The position numbers and the translations under genes were made by a program. Positions 1-13,482 of a stretch of DNA of 64,000 nucleotides are shown in pieces. Each line of letters opens with the position of its first letter. Positions within the stretch are counted from its first letter, which is position 1. The notes under the pieces were generated by a model that was not told the origin of the DNA, made no database searches, and worked only from the letters and a program-made list of their open reading frames with translations. This DNA is from Ianthella basta (taxonomy: Eukaryota > Porifera > Demospongiae > Verongiida > Ianthellidae). The stretch covers positions 67,501 to 131,500 of the forward strand of contig OZ025885.1 in the NCBI GenBank assembly GCA_964019415.1, given 5' to 3'.

Positions 1-299
1 AGGCACTGCGCACTACCTCACTCCGCTCCCATGCCCCCCTGCATGCCTCACACACAAACAGCTGCTCCCTCCACGACCCGGACACCACACATGTTAGCAC
101 ATTCCTTAGAGAGATGACAGCGACACCATTACCTCAGACAGGCGCATACACTCTCAAAACATTCACTCGCTTAAATAGGCAAGTGGGTCCATGACAAGGA
201 AGTGAGGTGGACAGCTACCAGAGGTGGTCAGCTACTGGCACCTCCCCTCCCCTCCCCTCCCCTCCCTCAACCAGTGCAGGACCAGCTGTTGTCACTCAC
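1..299. other. Left edge, no exon recognised
   Basis: This lies downstream of the last NDUFV1 exon found (300-402, minus strand), so it is probably intron of that gene. No reading frame resembling the missing C-terminal part of the 51-kDa subunit, which carries the Fe-S N3 cysteines, is present. A short C4T-type tract at about 243-266 is the only notable sequence. Confidence 0.5.
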
Positions 300-1594
300 C
301 TCTCACTCCTCCGGCATGTCTCTCAATGAGCTCTTTGAGAGGAATGGACATCTCTTCCTCCACGGTGCAGGGAGCATTGACATGGCCAGAGATACAGAAG
401 AGCTGGGGAGGGGAGGGGAGGGGAGGGGAGGGGAGGGGAGGGGAGGAGAGGGGCAGTGAAGAATGAGAGGTGGATGGGATGAGAGGTTGGTATGAGGGGG
501 TGGGGCTGACCTTGGTGCCTGTGTTCCTTTGTCTCCCAAAAGAAGCAAACCAACTTGCTCCACGCCGGCAGATGGCCTGACAGAGAAGACAGCAGCAGCC
601 AAATTAGAAAACACATAAGATGACGCCACCACCCCTCCCCCTCCCCCTCCCCTCCCCTCCCCTCTCCCAGCTCACTGGTGCCACTGCTACTGTTTCAACA
701 TTGGCCACTGTGGTAGGACAGCCAAAGACACCTGCAGACCAGTGGGGGAGGGGAGGAGGCGGGGAGAGGAGGGTCAAGGGGGGAGGAGGGGGGAGGGGAG
801 GGTGGAGGGAGAGGAGAGGGGAGGGGAGGGTGGAGGGAGAGGAGAGGGGAGGGGAGGGTGGAGGGAGAGGAGAGGGGAGGGGAGGGTGGAGGGAGAGGAG
901 AGGGGAGGGGAGGGTGGAGGGAGAGGAGAGGGGAGGGTGGAGGGAGAGGAGAGGGGAGGGGAGGGTGGAGGGAGAGGAGAGGGAAGGGGAGGGTGGAGAG
1001 AGAGAGGGGAGGGGAGGGTGGAGGGGAGGAGGTGGGGAGGGAAGGGGAGAGGAGAGGGAGGGGAGAGGGAGGGGCACAGCTGAAGCACATACAAGAAGTG
1101 ATCAGTGCCGACCAACACAACTCACCCACATCCGCTGGGAATGGAGGCTTCATGCGAGGCTTGCCAGCCTTTCCCTCCAGACTCTCAATGAGGGCCTGCA
1201 CAGGGGGGAGGGGAGGGGAGGGGGGAGGGGAGGGGGAGGAGGGAGGGGGGAGGGGAGGAGGGAGGGGGGAGGGGAAGAGGAGGGAGGGGGGAGAGGAGGA
1301 AAGGGGAGGGGAGGGGAGTGTAACACTGCCACACACAATCAGCCACTAACAAGTGCCACAATCCCTCCCCTAAGGCACACTACACCCTCTCCCTCCCCAT
1401 CACATCTCACAGTCACCCTCACTTCCCTCACTCACCATCTCCTCACCACAGATGTATGCCCCTGCACCGCGATGCATGTAGATGTCAAAGTCATAGCCAC
1501 TCCCACAGGCATTGCGACCAATCAGACCAGCCTGGTACGCCTACACACACAACAGAGGACAGCTGGTCACACAGGGCAAGCTACAACACACGCA

Positions 1595-1663
<69 letters not shown>

Positions 1664-3573
1664 GCACGCACGCACACGCACACACACACACACACGCACA
1701 CACACACACACACACACACACTTTAGTACTAGCACTGGTTTGGTGTGACTAAAGTGACCTGTTTTGATCCCTCCCATTGTTACCACCTGTAGAATGCTAA
1801 ACCTCCTTCAACTGTTCCTTCAACTGACAGCTCTAAACTATAGAAAGGTGATGGCTGAATGCCCTCTGAGAATCCCTTCTACTGTCAACACATTGTTCTG
1901 CACACAGTCACTCCACCACTCAGTGCAAGCCACCTCTTGGGCCAGCGGTAACCACCACTCAGACATGCACTGACGGGCAGTGTTACATACAGGGGGCTAT
2001 AGGAGACACTGCTGGGTCATGTGACAGGCGTGTGACCATCATGTGACGGCCATGTGACGGTGAATCACTTGCACATTGAACACTCCAGTACAAGACCCGC
2101 CCCCCACCCCCACCTCATTAATGGCGACCTGCATGTTGGAGCACTCGTCGTAGAACTCCCCACGGATGTAGATGTAGGCAGCACAGGCCCCCATGGACCG
2201 CCCAGCCACCAGACAGCCCTCAACCAACTTATGGGGGTCGTGTCGCATAATCTCTCTGTCCTTACACGTCCCCGGCTCTCCTTCGTCGGCATTAACCACC
2301 AGGTACTTGGGGCGCCCTCCGCTTGGCTTGTCCATGAAGGACCACTTGAGCCCTGAGGGGAAACCTGGAGGGAGGGAAGGGGTGAGGGGAGGGAGGGAAG
2401 GGATGGTAAGGAGGAAAGGGTATGAGGAAGGTCACAGAGCCCTTAGTGCAGTTTGTTTGGAGGGTGCATCATTCCAAGGCCCTGTGGAATGCACTGGCCA
2501 TTGGATAGTGCATTTTCAGAAAGACCATGGAATGACTAGTGGGAAAAGTGTCCTCACTGCACTCCAGATGTGGTGTTCCCTCCTCAACAGCACTAATGGC
2601 CACTCAGACAGAACAGTGCCCGCTCACTGTCTGCACTACTGCAGCCATCTTACCTGCCCCGCCACGCCCCCTTAGCCCGGACTCTTTAATCTCATTCAAT
2701 ATCCATTTGTGCCCCTTCAAGAGGATCTCCTTAGTCTTGTACCAGTCACCCTGTAGGGGGAGGGGGGAGGGGGAGGGGAGGGAGGGGAGGGAGGGAGGAG
2801 GGGAGGGGAGGGGAGGGAGGGAGGGGAGGGAGGGGGGAGGGAGGGGGAGGGGAGGGGGGAGGGAGGGGGGGAGGGAGGGGGAGGGGAGGGGGGAGGGAAG
2901 GGAGGGGGGAGGGAGGATGGCAGTAATGTAGAATATGTGGCAGAGCCGCGCCGTGCTACATATTTCAGCTAGTACTCCCCATCACAGTTTGCCCAGTGGT
3001 GTCACATGCTCACCGCTGTGTAGGGACCACAGCTGCACTAAACCAACTCTACACCCTGGCTAACGTGCTTCATGTGACAGTGAAGATTCAGAGTGTCACA
3101 CTTGGTCACATGACAGTGCCACACTTGGTCACATGGTCACATGACGATGTCACTTGGTCACATCTGTACATTGACAGGTGATAATACAGCTCACGTGACT
3201 CACCCTCTGAAGTGCGCCCTTTAGTCTCCAGTCGTGCTTCCCATACAGGTTGGTGAAGATGCGGTCCTCATCCTGCAGGGAAACAGGACATTATGGCAAG
3301 TAACACATGCAGTTGACTAAACTCGCACATGCGTGCACGTGCACGTGCTTGCCTTCAGCCCTCCATAGCTGGTCTTGTCAGCCGCCAAAGGAGCAGAGCA
3401 GCTCAAGTACCTTCCCCACACGCGTGCGGAGGACACTGCGGAATGTAACAGCGAAAATAGATGTCAATTTCATTTCTTAGCTTAACTGCGTACTGTTACA
3501 AACGTACAGTCGCCTCACCTTGCCGCCAGGAGCAGAGCTTCCTTGCTGCAGGCCCTAGGGTAAAGGTAGCCAT
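300..3573 (-). CDS. NDUFV1: NDUFV1, complex I 51-kDa flavoprotein subunit (3' part outside window)
   Basis: NADH:ubiquinone oxidoreductase core subunit; in mitochondria it binds NADH, FMN and Fe-S cluster N3 and is the electron entry point. Exons in transcription order: 3519-3573, 3353-3435, 3204-3272, 2654-2750, 2114-2364, 1436-1540, 1126-1195, 676-731, 511-576, 300-402; all phases join. Diagnostic peptides are [13 protein letters not shown] (FMN-binding glycine motif, spanning a splice), [45 protein letters not shown] and [19 protein letters not shown]. About 318 of roughly 460 residues are encoded; the Fe-S cysteines and stop lie to the left of the window. The first 30 or so residues, beginning [14 protein letters not shown], are basic and hydroxylated like a mitochondrial presequence. 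Intron 2 (after 3353) begins GCAAGC, a GC-AG intron. C4T tracts abut the acceptors of exons 2654-2750, 1126-1195, 676-731 and 300-402. Confidence 0.96.
403..456 (-). repeat. C4T tract at 3' splice site, NDUFV1
   Basis: Sense-strand CCCCT units run directly into the acceptor CCCCAG of exon 300-402. Confidence 0.9.
732..1076 (-). repeat. C4T minisatellite at 3' splice site, NDUFV1
   Basis: Sense-strand CCCTCCCCTCCCC with CACCCTCCCTC interruptions, about 340 bp ending at the acceptor of exon 676-731. The higher-order unit is about 33 bp. Confidence 0.9.
1201..1318 (-). repeat. C4T tract at 3' splice site, NDUFV1
   Basis: Ends at the acceptor of exon 1126-1195. Confidence 0.9.
1583..1721. repeat. 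(CA)n microsatellite
   Basis: Inside the NDUFV1 intron between exons 2114-2364 and 1436-1540, about 45 bp from the acceptor; GT on the sense strand. Confidence 0.95.
2755..2920 (-). repeat. C4T tract at 3' splice site, NDUFV1
   Basis: Ends at the acceptor of exon 2654-2750. Confidence 0.9.
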
Positions 3574-3626
3574 TTTTGGTATAGGCGTGTCCAAGAGTGG
3601 GCACAGGAAATTCCCCTCCAGTGAAA
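3574..3626. promoter_or_regulatory. Head-to-head promoter of NDUFV1 and the membrane-protein gene
   Basis: Only 53 bp separate the NDUFV1 ATG (3573, minus) from the ATG of the divergent gene (3627, plus). Any core promoters must overlap and probably extend into the coding starts. No TATA box is visible. Confidence 0.6.
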
Positions 3627-4526
3627 ATGGCTGCAATGCAGTACGCACGCTGTATCTCGGAGGTCCTGCTCCTCTCGGCATGTTCGCTGCTGATGCTGGT
3701 TGTTCTGCTGCCCGCTGTCCCAGGAGCCATACCCTTCGCGCACCCCAATAGCACCAAGGGTTACTTCTCCACCGTGGACACTGCACCGGAGGGGGACTAT
3801 TGTATGTGGGCGGTTGTGTGGGTGTGGAGCTGTGCCTGGCTGGCCTACAGCTGGACCTTCGTCTGTCGCCCCAAGCAGACACGGACCGTGCACGAGTTGA
3901 CGTACTTCATGTTCGCCTGCTACCTCGTCTCCACCCTGGTGTGGTTCTACTTCAGACGACAGGAGCGTGCCTCCATCACACTCGGGTTCTCCTTCCTGTC
4001 CCTCCTCTCCCTCTACCTCTGCCTCCTCCTCCTATTCGTTCGCCTCTACACGCACGCCACCTTCCTCTCCGAGCACCAGCGAGTTGACCTCTGGATGACT
4101 CGAGTGGTTGTTCTCAATGGACTTGCCTTTGCTGCTGCGTGGGCGGAGGTCCTTCTGGTGCAAGACGTGACACGTGCTCTCAAGTACCAGGGAGAGCTGG
4201 ACGACACGACCTCTGCCCTGGCAGGGCTCAGTCTCCTCGCAGCACTGATACTGCTCTACTTTGCCTTTGAGCAGACCTTCCTTGATCGCTATGTCAGGCA
4301 CTCGGTTGCGCAATACCTTGTTTACCCCTGGGCCCTTACATGGATGCTGGTCGAGCAGACACGACTGCTGAATGGCACTGTCTCAGAGACAATCATGGCC
4401 TACACTATCTCCCTCCTGCTTGTAGCTGTACTGGTCGCACTGGCCAGGGTCGTCTTGAACTCAATCTACGCCTGTGTGCGTCCCATCACCTACCCAGAGC
4501 AGGAGGTCGCCTATCACCGCCTCTGA
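3627..4526 (+). CDS. Multi-pass membrane protein, about 7 TM, family not recognised
   Basis: A single-exon frame of 299 codons beginning MAAMQYARC; the frame is open 10 codons further 5' but only with GTG, so the ATG at 3627 is chosen. Hydrophobic segments occur at about residues 8-34, 60-82, 93-113, 120-145, 155-180, 200-250 (probably two helices) and 260-285. A short cytosolic or lumenal tail ends YPEQEVAYHRL. An N-glycosylation sequon (PNST) follows the first segment. Charged loops carry Arg/Lys after segments 2 and 3. It lacks introns, unlike nearly all neighbours, but it is not an obvious retrocopy because it shares a promoter with NDUFV1. It may be a receptor-like or ER/Golgi protein; I do not assign a function. 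Confidence 0.75.
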   Translation: MAAMQYARCISEVLLLSACSLLMLVVLLPAVPGAIPFAHPNSTKGYFSTVDTAPEGDYCMWAVVWVWSCAWLAYSWTFVCRPKQTRTVHELTYFMFACYLVSTLVWFYFRRQERASITLGFSFLSLLSLYLCLLLLFVRLYTHATFLSEHQRVDLWMTRVVVLNGLAFAAAWAEVLLVQDVTRALKYQGELDDTTSALAGLSLLAALILLYFAFEQTFLDRYVRHSVAQYLVYPWALTWMLVEQTRLLNGTVSETIMAYTISLLLVAVLVALARVVLNSIYACVRPITYPEQEVAYHRL

Positions 4527-4751
4527 GCTTCAGTGGGCGGGGCCAAGTTGCCCTAGCCAATTGTATTCAACACACATACAGTTAGAGTGTTTACAGGTTT
4601 TGTGCTTGCCTCTGAACTGCTCGTGTTTCAATACAATTTAGTGTGAATGTTTGCAGCAGTTCCTTTTGACATCAATTTTGATATATGCTAAGTGCATGAG
4701 ACACCAACAGTCCATTGATACTATAAATAGAAGAAAGTGGATGATGTAATG
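4527..4751. other. Tail-to-tail intergenic gap
   Basis: 225 bp between the stop of the membrane-protein gene (+) and the stop of FAF2 (-). It is AT-richer than its surroundings and must hold both 3' ends. No gene seen. Confidence 0.6.
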
Positions 4752-8072
<3,321 letters not shown>

Positions 8073-8201
8073 TTTACTCGTCCCGATGCTATACCCATTC
8101 CAATTTCGAATTCAATGAAAACGCAACCGCTAATTGACGGTAAAATGCGTTCTGCTACACATACAGAAGGATAAAACTCTAAAGCAGCCACCTGTTCTCC
8201 C

Positions 8202-8320
8202 CTACATCATCTCCAGCTGCATGTGAAGAGAAGGAGGTACAAGTGCACACACCTTTGGGCCACTGCGTGGTGTCTAGTATATGTGCACACGCAAAACTGC
8301 CACACATGCATGCACGCATG

Positions 8321-8367
<47 letters not shown>

Positions 8368-10573
8368 ACACACACACACTGACACACACACACATCTACT
8401 GCTACACACAACAAGCTACACACGCTCACCAAGTCATCAGCATCCTCTTGCTGCTCGGTCTCTGGTTCCGCCCCCTGGGGAGTCACATGACCATCACCTG
8501 ACAGAAGTTCTTTGGCTTCCTTCTCCCCCACCTTACTGGAGGAGCACTCTGCGAGTGTGATGAGGGTGATGGAGCGCCCGGTGACTTGCCCCCAGAAGGG
8601 TGAGTAGCGGGTTCCAATCACCTCCTCCTTCAGAGAGGGGAGGAAGTCATTGAACACCTGCGGACATGAGTGCTGGAGGGGAGAGTAGGGGAGGGGAGGG
8701 GAGAGGAGAGCTGACTACCTGGTGGATAGGGTCACATGGTGGAGGTGGAGGTACCTTGATGGCCTGCTGTCTGAGAGCAGTGAGGCAGTCCAGAGCCTTT
8801 GGGTAGGACATGTCACCAAAGGACTCTTTGACCAGCTTCAAAATGACCTTCTGGAGCTGCTTTGAAACTGGAATGGAAGTGGAGAGAGCGAGAAGTTGGA
8901 GTTAAAATGGGGACCTTCCACCTGTAAGACTGAGGCAATGAAGTGCACAGCTCACCTTCTTCCACATCCGCCCCTTTCCCTAATAAGGTGATGTAGTCCT
9001 TGACGGGATCCAGTGTCCCCACCTCTTTGACCACACCCCTAGCCAAGGAAGCCATACTAAAGTCAGTATCATTCTCTCCGTCCCCACCCCCAACACGTGG
9101 TTGCTTGGCTGCAGGTGCTCCGTCCACATCAGCATCACTGGGGGGGGGAGGGGGGAGGGAGGGGAGGGAGGGGAGTAGGGAGGGGAGGGGAGGGGAGGGA
9201 GGGAGTAGGGAGGGGTAGCGAACAGGTGGCTACAAAGCAGGTGCAAGCAGTGAGAGCCAACCTTTCCTTCCAGACCTCGGCAGCTGCCTTCTTCCCTTTC
9301 CCCTTCCCTTTCTGCTCTACCTCCTTCAGAGGGAAAACATCCTGCACCACCCCAGGGAAGGAGCACAGATCAACAAGACACAACTGGCAACACAACTGTT
9401 GCAGACAGGTGCATGGAGAGCAGTTCCTCCCTCGTGTACACACACTCACCTTCACCCTCTGCAGAGGTCCAGCGGCCATGTTGACCACACCCTCTGACTG
9501 GTGGAGGTGCCGAGCAATCAGTGGGTCCAGCTCGGGCAGCAGCTGGTCCGGGTGCATGGCGCGGTGCCGGACTGCGTGGAATGCTCGCTGCAACAGAGGG
9601 TTGAACATGAGCTTGGGCTGGAAGGCCTCACACCTCCCTCCCTCCTCGTCCCTGGACAAGGGAGAGCACAACACACAACCAGCGAGTGACAGAGAAAGAC
9701 TTTAAGACACTGTCTCAGAGAGAAGGACCCTGAGGTGATGTGTGGATGAGGAGACTGGTGTAGGGAGCGAGTCAGAGGCACAAGCAACCACCGGTAGGAA
9801 CAGCACATCTCGACCGCAAGGTGTACAATCTTTTGTGTGGTGTGTGTGTTCAAAACTGTTCTGTCTGCAATTAAAGAAGGCCTGCATGGGTAAGACCCCT
9901 CCATCAGCCTTGGTCCCACCCACTCGTGAGCCTCCATGAGGTCCATTGCTGTGATGAGGTTGTCCACCGCCTCCAGCTGGTCTGCAGTGGGCGTGGTCTT
10001 GTCACTGGCCGGCAGGGAGCCAAAGTAATATGGCCGCAAGTCCTCACTGAACGGGAGCTGAGTCAGAAGCAGGCACTGCAGCAGGGGACAAGTGTCACAT
10101 GACATCACATGACATCACATGACATCACAGTCACATGACATGTTGCTTGTTGTACCCCCAGCTCTAGGGATGTGACACACACTTTGACTGGACTCTTCAT
10201 GCCCATCACTGGCCAAGGGACCAAATGGACTGTAGGTGTCTCCAGTCACTCCCACTCTCAATTATCATTCCCACTCCCACTTGCCATTCCCATTCCCACT
10301 CCCACTTGCCATTCCCATTCCCACTCCCACCTCGTAGTCCTTCTTGATGCACGGTCTGAGTGCCACCAGTCTGGCCTGGGCCTTGGCCCTCCACACGTAC
10401 CGCGCCACAGCACACTGCTGCTTCTCATAGAGGGCGTGGATCACGGCAGACAGGGCACGCCCCGCCTCCTCATCACCTGGGGTTGCTACGACAACCAACA
10501 CCGAGGAACCCAGTGTCAGCTGGGGTCCCACCTTTAATTAAGGCAACAGACAACTAATTAGGACGTATCAAAG

Positions 10574-10618
<45 letters not shown>

Positions 10619-13302
10619 GCAGTACAGTGCGTAGTCTCACATGTCTGTTATGAGTGAAGCCGAGAACCTGCAGACAACGCTCATATTCAAGTTTCATTGC
10701 CTCTTCATCTGCACTTGAAATGGGAATCAAACTTTTCCCATAGCGGTAGCCTGCAATGCAACAATAATATTGAACACTACTCTTGTATACTACTCAGTAT
10801 ATTCTTGTATACTACTCAGTATATTCTTGCATACCCTTGGCCACGTCCTCCATTTCCACTTCCGTTTCATCCTCGTCCTGCTTGTGGTAGGAGCGCTCCA
10901 TGCGCACTGCCATTGAGGAGGGATGGGCGGAGCTCTGGGAGATGGCCGACAGCTTCTTCCATGTTGCCGGCCTCTCCACCATCCCCTAGAGGGAGGGAGG
11001 GGAGGGGAGGGGAGGGGCAGGTAGCAACACAAGGTGGCCTGTCCCTCCCCCCCTTCAGTGTATCCTCACCTTGGTAAACATTTTGCACTGGATCTTCAGT
11101 TTGCTCCCAATCTCAAGACTCCCAGTGAACCGAGTGGTCTGCTTCTTAGCTCTGGTCTGGATCACACTCACCACCTTCAGTGCCTCACTGCATGTGGGAG
11201 GGAGGGGAGGGGAGGGAGGGGAGGGAGGGGAGGGAGGGGAGGGGAGGGGAGGGGAGGGGAGGAGAGGGAGGTGAGGGAGGGGAGGGGAGGGGAGGGAGGG
11301 CGGAGAGGGGAGGGAGGGGAGGGGAGGGGAGGGGAGGAGAGGGAGGTGAGGGAGGGGAGGGGAGGGAGGGGAGGGGAGGGGAGGGAGGGGAGGGGAGGAA
11401 GGGGAGGGAGGGGAGGGGAGGGGAGGGAGGGGAGGGGAGGGGAGGGAGGGGAGAAAGGGGAGGGGAGGGGAGGGGAGGGGAGGGGAGGAGAGGGAGGTGA
11501 GGGAGGGGAGGGGAGGGAGGGGAGGGGAGGGAGGGGAGGGGAGGAAGGGGAGGGAGGGGAGGGGAGGGGAGGGAGGGGAGGGGAGGGGAGGGAGGGGAGA
11601 AAGGGGAGGGGAGGGGAAGGGAAGGGAGGGAGGGGAGGGGAGGGGAAGGGAAGGGAGGGAGGGGAGGGGAGGGAGGGAGGGAGGGGAGAAAGGGGAGGGG
11701 AGGGGAGGGGTGTGAGCATGTGATAGGGAAGGAGGTTGTGAGTGGCTACAGCCAACTACCACACACTACTGCTCACCCAAATGAGAACAGCTCCCCATCC
11801 ACAGTGTCCACCACACGCTGTAGCAGCCGTTCCCCGTCCAGTTGACGCTGTGTCTTCTTACCACGCACACCACTCCCTGGCTGGCCTCTGTTGTCACCAT
11901 AGTGATCATTGTCCCCACCTGTAGGACCATCCTGAACATCAGGCCCACTGTGAAAACAAATGAATAGCAACTCACCACCTAAGTGTCACCTCCCAGCCAC
12001 TTAGCCCCACCCCCAGGCCCCGCCCCTCACATCACAAACAGCTGTATGTTCATCTCCTTCAGTCCACGGCAGATCTGAGCGAGGCCGTCGTCACTATAGC
12101 CAGAGGCAGCGTCAGTGAAGAGGAAGACCTTGAGAGAGCCAACCTTTGTCCTGCCTTCCTTGGCCTTGGCCAACACATCCATGCAAACCACCAGCGCATC
12201 AATGACTGGGGCCAAGGGTCAAGGGTCAAGAATGTGTGTCATGTGGCCCCTCCCCCAGTGGGTGTGGTGGCCCCTCCCCCAGTGGGTGTGGTAGCCCCTC
12301 CCCCAATAAATTTAGTGTGCCCCTCCCCCAGTGGGTGTGGTGGGATACAGTCTGCTGAGGCTGTGCTGGGAGAAATCCGAGTTTCAATAAAGTGGAGGAG
12401 GTCCAGGGTGGGGACAGCCATCTCCATAGCAACAGTAATGTTCTCATACCCCCCTTCTGACTCGGACAAGTCATTGCTTGTCTCTAAATAGAGATAGTGG
12501 AGTGGAGGGGAGGGGAGGGGAGAGGAGGGGGGGGGGGAGTGGAGGGGAGGGGACGGAGGGGAGGGGAGGGGAGGGGAGGGGAGGGGAGAGTGGATATCAC
12601 CAGCTCCTCCTGAGAGCTGCCACACACCACGTGTGGTGATCTCACCTTCTGTTCCACAGAGGACCACTGCAAACTCATCGTGACTCTTAGCAAACATCTG
12701 TAGACGTAGGGAGGCAGTGGGGCACACACGTGTGCACTCCACCTGACCATGCATCATACACACAGTATGGCTTGGGCACCAATGTCACTGCCTCGGTGTT
12801 CCAGCCCTGCCCATGTGACCCCGCCCCGCCCCGCCCTCCATGTGGGAAGTACCTTTTGCTGGACCATCTGGTTCATCACTTTCAGAGAGGTCTCCAGGTG
12901 ACTAGCACTGTCGCCATGGCGACCAGGCTGCCCCATACTGGGACTGATGTCCACACAGAACACGTGGTAGTCCTTCAACACACAACGGGACGGGGTGGTC
13001 ATGAGGGAGGGCAAGCATGCTGCAGGCAGCTCACACACACCACACCATACAGCCGCAGCACAGCCGCCCCCCCCCCCCCCCCCCCCAGCACCACTCTGGG
13101 GCAGCCAGCAAGTCTGCATCAGCTACTCGCAGTAATTAACCGCGTGCACGCGGCCGAGCAGCACTACAGCGTCAGAGTACGTGTTAGCATGCACAGTGAG
13201 GACACACACCCGTACGTGTGCGCTGCATGACATGAGTACAGCCACTCGCTAACGTGTGGATAGCTGCGTATCGTACATACATACCTTTGCAGAGGCGGCC
13301 AT
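8202..13302 (-). CDS. XRCC5: XRCC5/Ku80, DNA end-binding subunit of NHEJ
   Basis: Forms the Ku heterodimer with Ku70, which rings DNA ends and recruits DNA-PKcs. Exons: 13285-13302, 12853-12972, 12646-12697, 12349-12483, 12031-12205, 11777-11947, 11070-11187, 10835-10985, 10641-10750, 10331-10531, 9924-10075, 9450-9651, 9262-9341, 8956-9137, 8755-8867, 8430-8657, 8202-8216; phases close to 740 aa (human 732). The N-terminal vWA domain contains [10 protein letters not shown]; Ku core peptides include [49 protein letters not shown] and [20 protein letters not shown] Lys-rich and acidic linker precedes the Ku80 C-terminal helical domain ([19 protein letters not shown]). A last 5-codon exon completes EDADDLLEMM, matching the DNA-PKcs-recruiting tip. 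The acceptor of exon 11070-11187 is preceded by more than 500 bp of C4T-type repeat. Confidence 0.96.
11188..11712 (-). repeat. Largest C4T array, 3' splice site of XRCC5 exon 7
   Basis: More than 500 bp of sense-strand CCCCTCCCT with higher-order duplications of about 140-190 bp; ends 12 bp from the acceptor of exon 11070-11187. Confidence 0.9.
12243..12345. repeat. About 25-bp tandem repeat in XRCC5 intron 4
   Basis: Four units of CCCCTCCCCCAGTGGGTGTGG on the plus strand, one with an ATAAATT variant, next to the exon 4 donor. Confidence 0.85.
12484..12595 (-). repeat. C4T tract near 3' splice site of XRCC5 exon 4
   Basis: Sense-strand pyrimidine tract about 15 bp upstream of the acceptor at 12484. 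Confidence 0.85.
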
Positions 13303-13482
13303 ATTGCCTTTTTCCCAATAACCGCCGAGGGCGGATACTAGAGAATTCAGTGTATCCAGCTAGCAGCTGCAGGTCACTCAGGGCGCGTGTGAGTCTGGGC
13401 ACGAGACTACAGGTAAGGCAATTACATTGCACTAGTAAAAGGTTTAAAACCAAATCATGCACCAGATGCCACCATGCAGCCA
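13303..13482. other. XRCC5 promoter region / 3' end of NHR gene 1
   Basis: 180 bp between the XRCC5 start and the stop of NHR-RING-TRAF gene 1. It contains GTCTGGGCACGAGAC at about 13392-13406, one arm of a dispersed inverted-repeat element also seen at 28310, 31517 and 31582. Confidence 0.5.

Noticed and set aside
604..1350. Gly/Glu/Arg-rich and Pro/Leu/Ser-rich frames over 100 codons (also at 6000-6580, 11034-11762, 44056-44555, 61387-61956)
   Set aside because: Frames through C4T/GGGGA arrays lack stops by composition; all lie in introns at acceptors.
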